From positions 1-16,045 of the forward strand of contig CALHVR010000055.1 of assembly GCA_938037005.1 (NCBI GenBank): DNA of 16,045 nt, given 5' to 3'. The first letter of the stretch is position 1; each line of letters opens with the position of its first letter. The stretch is from an uncultured Leptotrichiaceae bacterium. Its GTDB lineage: Bacteria; Fusobacteriota; Fusobacteriia; Fusobacteriales; Leptotrichiaceae. Below the pieces are notes generated by a model that saw only the letters and a program-made list of their open reading frames with translations, did no database searches and had not been told where the DNA came from. Shown piece by piece: positions 5,911 to 12,912 of the stretch. Both the position numbers and the translations under genes were made by a program.

Positions 5911-7683
5911 ATGAAAAAATTATTTTTATTAGGAGTGACAGCATTAATGGCTGTAAATGCACAAGCATCGAAACCATTGGAATTAAATGTGACACATATA
6001 AATGATCATCATTCACATTTAGAAGAAGAAACAATGAAATTAAAATTAGATGGAAAAGATGTAACTGTAAAAATTGGAGGATTTCCACGAGTAGTTTCAC
6101 AAATTCAAAAATTTAGTAAAGATCCTAAATCAAAATCTTATAAAAAAGCTGATAATGCCTTGATTTTACATGCAGGAGATGCTATTTCTGGAACTTTATA
6201 TTATACTTTATTTAAAGGAAAAGCTGATGCGGCATTAATGAATACAGTAGATTTTGATGCGTTTACTTTAGGAAATCATGAATTCGATGATGGGAACAAA
6301 GTGTTACTTGATTTTTTAAAAGAATTAAAAGTACCAACTATTTCAGCAAATGTTATTCCGGATAAAGGAAGTATTTTAGAAGGAAAATGGAAACCTTATA
6401 TGGTTAAAAAAATAAGAGGAGAAAAAGTTGGAATTATTGGATTAGATGTTGTTGGAAAAACTATTGAATCTTCAAGTCCAGGAAAAGATATTAAATTTTT
6501 AGATGAAATAGAAACAGCTCAAAAAATGGCAAATGAATTGAAAAAACAAGGAATTAATAAAATAATATTACTATCTCATGCAGGTTATGAAAGAAATGTT
6601 GAAATTGCACAAAAAGTATCAGGAATCGATTTGATTATAACAGGAGATACTCATTATTTATTAGGTGAAAAATATAAAGAGTATGGATTAAAACCGGTAG
6701 CAGAATATCCTAAAAAAATAATGTCACCAGCTGGAGAGCCAGTTTATGTAGCTGAAGCTTATAGCTATTCTTATTTAGTTGGAAATATGAAAGTGAAATT
6801 TAATAAAAAAGGTGTAATTACAGAATTAGTACCAAATCCACAAATTATAATTGGAGATAATTTCTTTGAAGTGAAAAATGCTGAAGGGAAAAACGTTCAA
6901 TTAGAAGGAAAAGATAAAGAAGATGTAATAAAATTTGTTAAATCAAGAAATGATATATCATTTGTAAGTGAGAATGAAAAAGCTAAAAATATTTTGAATA
7001 AATATAAACAAGAAAAAGAAGAAATTGCTAAAAAACCGGTTGGAACAGTTAAAGATGAAATGCCGGGAGGATCAGCACCAAGAATACCTAGTGATAAATA
7101 TCCAGAAGGCTCTGTAGCTACAACAATGGTGGCAGAATCTATTTATGATAAATTAAAAAATATGGGAACAGGAGAAATTGATTTTGTAATTATCAATTCA
7201 GGAGGAATTAGAACTACAATTAAACCAGGTAAATTTTCTTATGATGATGCGTATACATTATTGCCATTTACAACAAATACAATTTATGTAATGAAGATGA
7301 CAGGAGCTGAAGTAAGACAAACATTGGAAGATGCATTAAACTTTGTATTTACAGGAGGATCATCAGGTGCATTCCCATATGGAGCTAGAATTAGATATGA
7401 AGCTACAAAAGAAGGAACTTTAGGAACAAGAATTAAAAAATTAGAAATTTATAATGAAAAAACTAAAGCGTGGGAAGAAATAGATAATAATAAAGTTTAT
7501 CATGTTGGAACTCACTCATATTTAGCAGCAGGTAAAGATGGATATACAACATTTGGAAAAGTAAATGCAGAAAGACCAGGAGTAAATACATATTTAGGAG
7601 TTGAAACAGCATTTATTGAATATATTAAAGCTAGAGGAGAAATTTCAAGACCTGAATCTTCAAATGTTAAATTAAAATATTAA
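5911..7683 (+). CDS. Periplasmic 5'-nucleotidase / NAD-nucleotidase-like metallophosphoesterase (UshA/NadN family)
   Basis: A 590-residue exported enzyme that should remove phosphate from nucleotides, and possibly split NAD, in the periplasm for nucleoside salvage. The signal peptide spans residues 1-19 (cut after AQA). The N-terminal metallophosphoesterase domain (about 23-290) shows the dimetal ligands Asp32 and His34 (NDHHSH), Asp90 (HAGDAISG), Asn122-His123 (GNHEF), His223 (LSHAG) and His248 (GDTHYL). The C-terminal substrate domain (about 375-575) has NSGGIRT (429-435), LPFTTNT (451-457), GAFPYGARI (486-494) and the hinge-near THSYLAAGKDGY (534-545). The GDTHYL form and the overall length resemble NadN of Haemophilus more than E. 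coli UshA, but the substrate cannot be fixed from sequence. AGGAG lies about seven bases before the ATG. It is the second gene of a two-gene unit ended by the IS-related terminator at 7713. Confidence 0.88.
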   Translation: MKKLFLLGVTALMAVNAQASKPLELNVTHINDHHSHLEEETMKLKLDGKDVTVKIGGFPRVVSQIQKFSKDPKSKSYKKADNALILHAGDAISGTLYYTLFKGKADAALMNTVDFDAFTLGNHEFDDGNKVLLDFLKELKVPTISANVIPDKGSILEGKWKPYMVKKIRGEKVGIIGLDVVGKTIESSSPGKDIKFLDEIETAQKMANELKKQGINKIILLSHAGYERNVEIAQKVSGIDLIITGDTHYLLGEKYKEYGLKPVAEYPKKIMSPAGEPVYVAEAYSYSYLVGNMKVKFNKKGVITELVPNPQIIIGDNFFEVKNAEGKNVQLEGKDKEDVIKFVKSRNDISFVSENEKAKNILNKYKQEKEEIAKKPVGTVKDEMPGGSAPRIPSDKYPEGSVATTMVAESIYDKLKNMGTGEIDFVIINSGGIRTTIKPGKFSYDDAYTLLPFTTNTIYVMKMTGAEVRQTLEDALNFVFTGGSSGAFPYGARIRYEATKEGTLGTRIKKLEIYNEKTKAWEEIDNNKVYHVGTHSYLAAGKDGYTTFGKVNAERPGVNTYLGVETAFIEYIKARGEISRPESSNVKLKY

Positions 7684-7712
7684 TAAAAATAAAGAATATT
7701 AGGTTAAAAAAT

Positions 7713-7754
7713 ATGTACCAACAAACTAGAAAAAGTTTGGAGGTACATTTTTTT
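7713..7754 (+). terminator. Terminator after the nucleotidase gene, made of an IS-leader-like hairpin (copy 2)
   Basis: ATGTACCAACAAACT (7713-7727) pairs with AGTTTGGAGGTACAT (7734-7748) over 13 of 15 positions around AGAAAA, followed by seven T residues (7748-7754). This is a good intrinsic terminator in the direction of the nucleotidase gene. Both arms and the T-run are identical to the minus-strand leader of the IS at 47-101; only the loop is shorter (6 instead of 19 bases). The identity stops exactly where the IS orfA start codon would follow. Confidence 0.85.
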
Positions 7755-7767
7755 AATTGTAATTTTT

Positions 7768-7794
7768 AACTTTTTATAGTTATGTCAAAAAGTT
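7768..7794. repeat. Inverted repeat touching the -35 of the hydrolase promoter
   Basis: AACTTTTT (7768-7775) and AAAAAGTT (7787-7794) are exact inverted copies around 11 bases. The right half overlaps the first two bases of the putative -35 (7793-7798). This could be an operator, but 8-base A+T repeats are common in DNA of this composition. Confidence 0.3.
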
Positions 7795-7821
7795 TACAAT
7801 AGATTATAAATATGATAAACT
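7793..7821 (+). promoter_or_regulatory. Promoter for the alpha/beta hydrolase gene
   Basis: TTTACA (7793-7798), a 17-base spacer and TAAACT (7816-7821), with TG at 7813-7814 as an extended -10. The predicted start near 7828 gives a leader of about 22 bases with GAGG at 7841-7844. Confidence 0.55.
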
Positions 7822-7849
7822 AACATATATTAAAAAGAAAGAGGTTAGC

Positions 7850-8782
7850 ATGAAAAATAGAGTTTTAAAGTATATATTAATAATAATTTTATCAATATTA
7901 GTATTAGGTGGTTTTGTTGGGAATTATTTTGTAAATTTCGCATTAAGCAATAAAGTTGATAAAACTAAAGTTAATAATCAGGATAAAGATGGATTAAAAG
8001 ATAAAGATAAAGAAAAAAATCAAAAATGGTTTGATGAGAATGCTATTGAAGTTAAAATGAAATCTAAATATACGGGTAATGATTTAGTCGGGTATCAATT
8101 TTTATCTAAAAATACAAATAAATGGGTTATAGTTGTACATGGATTTGGAGAAAATGCTCGTCATATGGCAACATATATTAAGAGTTTTTATGACAGAGGA
8201 TATAGTGTCTTTGCACAAGACTTAAATGCTCATGGTAAAAGTTCAGGTGTATACTATACTATGGGGGGATTTGATGGTAAAGATTTAAAGGATTGGGTAA
8301 ATTTAATTTCAAAAGAATATGATAATCCAGATATAGTTTTATTTGGTATTAGTATGGGTGCGACAACTGTGATGAATAGTTTAGATGAAGATTTACCTAA
8401 TAATGTTAAAGTGTTTATAGAAGATAGTGGATATTTAAGTTTAAATGAGGAATTTTCTTATCAATTAAAAAAATTATTTAATCTTCCACCTATACTTGTA
8501 CTTCCGGAGGCAAGTATAGTTGCAAAAATAAAAGCAGGATATTTTCTTAAAGATGTTGATGCGACTAAGGGATTGGAAAACACAACATTACCAGCTTTAA
8601 TATTACACGGAGATAAAGATGGATTTGTTCCTGTTAGTCACGCGGAAAAAATATATAGTAAAATAAATTCAAAAAAAGAAATATATATATTTAAAGATGC
8701 AAAACATGTAAGAGCTGAAAGAATGTATAAAAAAGAATATTGGGAATACATAGATAAGTTTCTTGAAAAATATTTTAAATAA
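7850..8782 (+). CDS. Membrane-anchored alpha/beta hydrolase (serine esterase/peptidase fold)
   Basis: The 310-residue protein has one N-terminal membrane segment (residues about 8-31) that is not followed by a clear cleavage site, then a lysine/aspartate-rich linker (33-57). The linker places the enzyme outside the inner membrane. The alpha/beta hydrolase domain (about 75-308) shows the oxyanion region VVHGFGEN (95-102), the nucleophile elbow GISMG with Ser168, a catalytic acid Asp257 in HGDKDGFVP, and His286 in DAKHVRA, so the triad is complete. It resembles the YqkD/BAAT-like group of cell-surface hydrolases; the substrate is unknown. It is a single-gene unit with its own promoter. IS-leader-like repeats in inverted orientation lie on both sides (7713-7754 and 8793-8844), so it may have been moved as cargo. 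Base composition does not stand out from the neighbours. Confidence 0.85.
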   Translation: MKNRVLKYILIIILSILVLGGFVGNYFVNFALSNKVDKTKVNNQDKDGLKDKDKEKNQKWFDENAIEVKMKSKYTGNDLVGYQFLSKNTNKWVIVVHGFGENARHMATYIKSFYDRGYSVFAQDLNAHGKSSGVYYTMGGFDGKDLKDWVNLISKEYDNPDIVLFGISMGATTVMNSLDEDLPNNVKVFIEDSGYLSLNEEFSYQLKKLFNLPPILVLPEASIVAKIKAGYFLKDVDATKGLENTTLPALILHGDKDGFVPVSHAEKIYSKINSKKEIYIFKDAKHVRAERMYKKEYWEYIDKFLEKYFK

Positions 8783-8792
8783 AATATGATAA

Positions 8793-8844
8793 AGAAAAGT
8801 GTACTTTTAAATTATTTTCACTTTTTGTGTTCAGTTTATTGACA
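8793..8844 (-). repeat. Decayed copy of the IS leader/tip (copy 3)
   Basis: Aligned without gaps to the IS end at 54-95, positions 8800-8841 match at 34 of 42 bases. After a two-base gap the terminal ACA also matches, and the A-tract before it is largely kept. Six of the eight mismatches put an A or T where the IS has C or G; five are C-to-T and one G-to-A. Orientation is the same as copy 1 and opposite to copy 2. The copy begins 11 bases after the hydrolase stop codon and keeps no part of orfA. The GGAGG and most of the hairpin are lost. A weak 7-base stem (AAAAGTG 8795-8801 with CACTTTT 8819-8825, then T) might still act as a poor terminator for the hydrolase gene. Confidence 0.7.
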
Positions 8845-8884
8845 GATATTTTCAGTATTTTTTGTTTTAATAAAATATAAAATG

Positions 8885-8893
8885 TGTTATAAT
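8885..8893 (+). promoter_or_regulatory. Extended -10 promoter for tsaD
   Basis: TGTTATAAT at 8885-8893 is a perfect -10 with TGN extension. No good -35 stands 16-18 bases upstream. The perfect TTGACA at 8839-8844 is too far away and belongs to the decayed IS end. Start near 8900 gives a leader of about 38 bases. Confidence 0.55.
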
Positions 8894-8937
8894 AAAAAGT
8901 AGAACAGAATGAAAAAAGAATTGTAGAAAGGGAAAAA

Positions 8938-9954
8938 ATGAAAATATTAGCATTTGAAACTTCGTGTGATGAAACGGCAGTTTCTGTTGTAGAAAATGGG
9001 ACAAAAGTTTTGAGTAATGTTATATCAACACAAATTGAGATACATAAAGAGTATGGTGGAGTTGTACCAGAAATTGCATCAAGACATCATATTGAAAATA
9101 TAATGCCGGTATTTGAAAAAGCAATGAGAGAAGCTAAGTGTGAACTTAAAGATATTGATTATATTGCTGTTACAAATACACCTGGATTGATAGGGTCACT
9201 TTTAGTCGGTCTTATGTTTGCAAAAAGTTTAAGTTATGCAAATAATATTTCATTGCTTCCAACAAATCATATTGATGGGCATATATTTTCAAGTTTTATA
9301 GAAAATGAAGTAAAATTACCAGCTGTGTCACTTGTTGTATCTGGAGGGCATACAAATCTTTATTATTTAGAAGAAAAAGACGGATATGTAGACATTCAAC
9401 TTTTAGGAGAAACATTGGATGATGCGGTTGGAGAAACATATGATAAAGTGGCAAGAGTGATAGGACTTTCTTATCCCGGTGGTCCAATGATAGACAAATT
9501 ATCAGAAATAGGAGAAGATACTCTAAAAATAAAAAAACCGAAAGTTGATGGATATGATTTCAGTTTTAGTGGAGTGAAAACATTTATAACGAATTATGTT
9601 AATCACGAAAAGATGAGAGGTAATGAAATTATAAAAGAAAATATAGCTTCGTCGCTTCAAGTGGCAGTTGTAAATATTTTGTACGATAAAGTAGAAAAAA
9701 TATTACAAGAAAAAAAAGTGAATACGATTTTAGTTGCAGGTGGTGTCTCAGCGAATAAAGGACTTCGTAAAAAGTTTGAAAAATTTAAAGAAAAAGGAAT
9801 TGAAGTTCATTTTCCTAAAATGGAATATTGTACTGATAATGCGGCAATGATTGGTTGTGCAGCATATTATAATTTGAAAAAAAGTAAAATTTTAGAAAAA
9901 AATGAAGCTATAAATAGTGATGCTTTATCAACTAAAGAGAAGAAAAAATTATAA
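8938..9954 (+). CDS. tsaD: tRNA N6-adenosine threonylcarbamoyltransferase TsaD
   Basis: Transfers the threonylcarbamoyl group from threonylcarbamoyl-AMP to A37 of tRNAs reading ANN codons (t6A), working with TsaB and TsaE, neither of which is in this window. The length of 338 residues is typical. The ASKHA-fold landmarks are present: the start MKILAFETSCDETAVSV (1-17), EIASRHHIEN (45-54), the metal ligands His111 and His115 (TNHIDGHI), VVSGGHTNLYY (133-143), GETYDKVAR (165-173), the substrate loop FSFSGVKT (208-215), VAGGVSANKGLR (266-277), and YCTDNAAMIG with metal ligand Asp300. AAAGGG about six bases before the ATG serves as ribosome site. It stands alone, with its own promoter, 100 bases before gpi; no strong terminator is seen between them, so some read-through into gpi is likely. 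Confidence 0.96.
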   Translation: MKILAFETSCDETAVSVVENGTKVLSNVISTQIEIHKEYGGVVPEIASRHHIENIMPVFEKAMREAKCELKDIDYIAVTNTPGLIGSLLVGLMFAKSLSYANNISLLPTNHIDGHIFSSFIENEVKLPAVSLVVSGGHTNLYYLEEKDGYVDIQLLGETLDDAVGETYDKVARVIGLSYPGGPMIDKLSEIGEDTLKIKKPKVDGYDFSFSGVKTFITNYVNHEKMRGNEIIKENIASSLQVAVVNILYDKVEKILQEKKVNTILVAGGVSANKGLRKKFEKFKEKGIEVHFPKMEYCTDNAAMIGCAAYYNLKKSKILEKNEAINSDALSTKEKKKL

Positions 9955-9971
9955 TAAATTAATTACTTTTA

Positions 9972-10000
9972 TTGAAAAAAACAACAATTTTTGGTATACT
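9972..10000 (+). promoter_or_regulatory. Promoter for glucose-6-phosphate isomerase
   Basis: TTGAAA (9972-9977), a 17-base spacer and TATACT (9995-10000), with TG at 9992-9993 as an extended -10. Start near 10007 gives a leader of about 48 bases, with AGGAG at 10043-10047. Confidence 0.75.
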
Positions 10001-10054
10001 TATACGGAAAAGATTGAAAATAAAATAAAACATATATAATGAAGGAGAAGAATT

Positions 10055-11413
10055 ATGTCAAAATTAAAATTTAGTTATAAATTCGCAAAAAACTTTTTAA
10101 ATGAAAATGAGGTAACTCAATTAAAACCATACACAGAATTAGCACACAAAGTTCTATTAGAAGGAACAGGAGCTGGAAATGATTTCTTAGGGTGGGTAAC
10201 TTTACCATCTGACTATGATAAAGCTGAATTTGAAAGAATAAAAGCAGCAGCTGAAAAAATCAAATCAGATTCAGAAGTATTAATAGTAATTGGTATTGGT
10301 GGATCATATTTAGGAGCAAAAGCTGCGATAGAATTTTTATCACATACATTCTATAATAATTTGCCTAAAGAAAAAAGAAAAACTCCAGAAATTTACTTTG
10401 CTGGAACAAATATGAGCAGTGTTTATTTACAACATTTAATTGATTTAGTTGGGGACAGAGATTTTTCGGTAAATGTTATTTCAAAATCAGGAACTACAAC
10501 TGAACCAGCAATCGCATTTAGAGTGTTCAAAAAAATGTTAGAAGAAAAATATGGAAAAGAAGAAGCTGGGAAAAGAATTTACGCAACAACTGATAAAGCT
10601 AGAGGAGCGTTAAAAACATTGGCTGATACTGAAGGATACGAAACATTTGTTGTACCTGATAATGTAGGAGGAAGATTCTCAGTATTAACAGCAGTTGGAT
10701 TATTACCGATTGCAGCGGCAGGAATAAATATTGATGAATTAATGCAAGGAGCAGCTGATGCACAAAAACAATTTGCTAATCCTAATTTAGATGAAAATGA
10801 AGCATTACAATATGCTGCAGTTAGAAACGCTTTACACAGAAAAGGGAAATCATTAGAATTGATGGTAAACTATGAGCCAAGAGTTCATTATTTTGCTGAA
10901 TGGTGGAAACAATTATTTGGAGAATCAGAAGGGAAAGATAATAAAGGATTGTATCCCGCATCTGCAGACTTTTCAGCTGATTTACATTCATTAGGGCAAT
11001 ATATCCAAGAAGGGCAAAGAATGTTCATTGAAACAGTAATTTCTATCGGAAAACCAGAAGTTGAATATGTAATTGAAGAAGATGCAGATAACTTAGATGG
11101 ATTAAACTTTATTGCAGGAAAAACATTAGACTATGTAAACAAAAAAGCAACAGACGGAGTAATGTTAGCACATATTGATGGAGGAGTTCCTCAATTAACT
11201 GTAAATATTCCTGAAGCGACACCTTATCATTTAGGATTTACATTCTATTTCTTTGAAATTGCATGTGGTGTAAGTGGATACTTATTAGGTGTAAATCCAT
11301 TTGATCAACCGGGAGTGGAAGCATATAAGAAAAATATGTTTGCTTTATTAGGAAAACCTGGATTTGAAAAAGAAGCAGCAGAATTAGAAAAAAAATTAAA
11401 TGAAATGAAATAG
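10055..11413 (+). CDS. pgi: Glucose-6-phosphate isomerase (Bacillus-type, about 450 residues)
   Basis: Interconverts glucose-6-phosphate and fructose-6-phosphate at the top of glycolysis in the cytosol. The 452-residue length is that of the shorter Firmicutes-type enzyme rather than the roughly 550-residue E. coli type. Both SIS sugar-phosphate-binding parts are visible: IGIGGSYLGAK (79-89) and the phosphate loop SKSGTTTEP (143-151). The family signature DNVGGRFSVLTA is at 202-213. Catalytic residues are recognisable as Glu290 (LFGESEGKDNKGLYP), His311 (DLHSLGQYIQEG) and Lys425 (QPGVEAYKKNMF). AGGAG lies seven bases before the ATG. The gene has a strong promoter and its own terminator. It supplies the same pathway as pgk upstream and the alpha-glucanase downstream. 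Confidence 0.96.
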   Translation: MSKLKFSYKFAKNFLNENEVTQLKPYTELAHKVLLEGTGAGNDFLGWVTLPSDYDKAEFERIKAAAEKIKSDSEVLIVIGIGGSYLGAKAAIEFLSHTFYNNLPKEKRKTPEIYFAGTNMSSVYLQHLIDLVGDRDFSVNVISKSGTTTEPAIAFRVFKKMLEEKYGKEEAGKRIYATTDKARGALKTLADTEGYETFVVPDNVGGRFSVLTAVGLLPIAAAGINIDELMQGAADAQKQFANPNLDENEALQYAAVRNALHRKGKSLELMVNYEPRVHYFAEWWKQLFGESEGKDNKGLYPASADFSADLHSLGQYIQEGQRMFIETVISIGKPEVEYVIEEDADNLDGLNFIAGKTLDYVNKKATDGVMLAHIDGGVPQLTVNIPEATPYHLGFTFYFFEIACGVSGYLLGVNPFDQPGVEAYKKNMFALLGKPGFEKEAAELEKKLNEMK

Positions 11414-11432
11414 AGATAAATTGAATAAAATC

Positions 11433-11479
11433 AAAGGACTACATAGAAAAAGAGTATTAAAATAAGGGTAGTCCTTTTT
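11433..11479 (+). terminator. Terminator after glucose-6-phosphate isomerase
   Basis: AAAGGACTAC (11433-11442) pairs perfectly with GTAGTCCTTT (11468-11477) over 10 bases, and the right arm runs into five T residues (11475-11479). The loop is long, 25 bases, which weakens the call slightly. It begins 20 bases after the gene's stop. Confidence 0.75.
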
Positions 11480-11484
11480 CCCTT

Positions 11485-11490
11485 TATAAT
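11485..11490 (+). promoter_or_regulatory. Possible -10 for the aminopeptidase-glucanase operon
   Basis: A perfect TATAAT stands only six bases past the terminator's T-run, with a start expected near 11497 and a leader of about 16 bases. There is no convincing -35 (ATAAGG at 17 bases), and no TGN extension. In this A+T-rich DNA the call is uncertain, but no better promoter exists between the terminator and the ATG at 11513. Confidence 0.4.
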
Positions 11491-11512
11491 AAAAAAGAAA
11501 GAAGGAAAAAAT

Positions 11513-12883
11513 ATGAATAGAGAAAATTTGTGGAAATCTTATACAGAAAAAGAAAAAGAAGAAATTTTTAAATTCGCAGAAGAGTATAAAGCATATTTAG
11601 ATTCAGTAAAAACAGAAAGAGAGTTCGTGACAGTAACTGAAGCTGAATTACAAAAAAATGGATTTAAAAATGTGAATGATGTAAAAGAATTAAAAAGAGG
11701 AGATAAAGTTTACTTTAACAATAGAGATAAAAATTTAGTTGCAGTTATAATTGGTGAAGATGTAAAAAGTGGAATAAATATGATTGTTTCGCATATTGAT
11801 TCTCCAAGATTAGATTTAAAACCAAATCCAATAAAGGAAGATGAAGAATTTGCATTGTTAAATACACACTATTATGGTGGGATAAAAAAATATCAATGGG
11901 TTTCAACGCCTTTAGCTTTACACGGAGTAGTATTTTTATCTAATGGAGAAAAAGTTACATTGAAAATTGGTGAAAATGAAAGTGACCCAGTTTTCAGTAT
12001 TCCTGACATTTTACCTCATTTAGCTTATAATGTTCAAGATGATAGAAAAGCAAGAGAAGTGATAAAAGGGGAAGAATTAAAATTATTATTTGGAAATACG
12101 CCTGTAACAGATGAAAATGCAAAACAAGCTGTAAAACAATTTATATTAGACAAATTAAGAGTAGATTATGGAATTGAGTATGATGATTTCTTTACAGCGG
12201 AAATTGAAATTGTGCCAGCAGGGAAATTAAGAGATGTTGGGTTAGATAGAAGTATGGTAGGAGGATATGGACAGGACGATAGAATTTGTGCGTATACTTC
12301 TTTGAGAGCTATTTATGAAATTGAAAATCCTAAAAAAACAATTATGGTTTATCTAGCAGATAAAGAAGAAATTGGAAGTGAAGGTTCAACGAGTTTAAAA
12401 ACAACGTTACCTGAATATATTGTTGGGAAATTATTAGAACTTACTGGAGAATACAAAAATGATCAAGTTTTAAGGGAAACATTGTGGAATTCAAAAGCGT
12501 TGTCTTCAGATGTTACAGCTGGAATGAATCCGTTATTTAAGTCAGCACATGATACAGAAAATGTAGCAAGATTGTCACATGGATTGGCATTTGCTAAATA
12601 TACAGGAAGTCGTGGGAAAGTTCAAGCAAATGACGCTGATGCTGAATTTTTACAAGAAATAAGAAGAAAATTTGATGAAAATAAAGTGAAATTTCAGTCA
12701 GGAGGATTTGGAAAAGTTGATGAAGGTGGAGGAGGAACAGTTGCAAAATTCTTAGCATATTATGGAATTAGAACTGTCGATGCAGGACCTGCATTACTTT
12801 CAATGCACTCTTTATTTGAAATATCATCAAAAGCAGATTTGTATGAAACATATAAAGCTTATAAAGTATTTTATGAGATATAA
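11513..12883 (+). CDS. M18-family metalloaminopeptidase
   Basis: A 456-residue cytosolic dizinc aminopeptidase that trims N-terminal residues from peptides; family members often prefer Asp/Glu or hydrophobic ends and form large tetrahedral dodecamers. Metal and catalytic landmarks of M18 are all visible: His94 in SHIDSPRLDLKP, the bridging Asp255 in GYGQDDR, Glu285-Glu286 in DKEEIGSEG (catalytic base and ligand), Asp333 in SSDVTAG, and His432 in MHSLFE. The NPLFKSAHDTEN stretch (339-350) is also typical. No signal peptide. AAGGA lies about seven bases before the ATG. It is followed after 29 bases by the alpha-glucanase gene, and the two share the terminator at 15954, so they form an operon although no metabolic link is obvious. 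Confidence 0.93.
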   Translation: MNRENLWKSYTEKEKEEIFKFAEEYKAYLDSVKTEREFVTVTEAELQKNGFKNVNDVKELKRGDKVYFNNRDKNLVAVIIGEDVKSGINMIVSHIDSPRLDLKPNPIKEDEEFALLNTHYYGGIKKYQWVSTPLALHGVVFLSNGEKVTLKIGENESDPVFSIPDILPHLAYNVQDDRKAREVIKGEELKLLFGNTPVTDENAKQAVKQFILDKLRVDYGIEYDDFFTAEIEIVPAGKLRDVGLDRSMVGGYGQDDRICAYTSLRAIYEIENPKKTIMVYLADKEEIGSEGSTSLKTTLPEYIVGKLLELTGEYKNDQVLRETLWNSKALSSDVTAGMNPLFKSAHDTENVARLSHGLAFAKYTGSRGKVQANDADAEFLQEIRRKFDENKVKFQSGGFGKVDEGGGGTVAKFLAYYGIRTVDAGPALLSMHSLFEISSKADLYETYKAYKVFYEI

Positions 12884-12912
12884 TTGAATAATGATAAAAT
12901 TTTGGAGAAAGA

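Noticed and set aside
8839..8844. Perfect TTGACA as the -35 of tsaD
   Set aside because: It is 43 bases before the tsaD -10 and has no -10 16-18 bases downstream. It is better explained as the tip of the decayed IS end.
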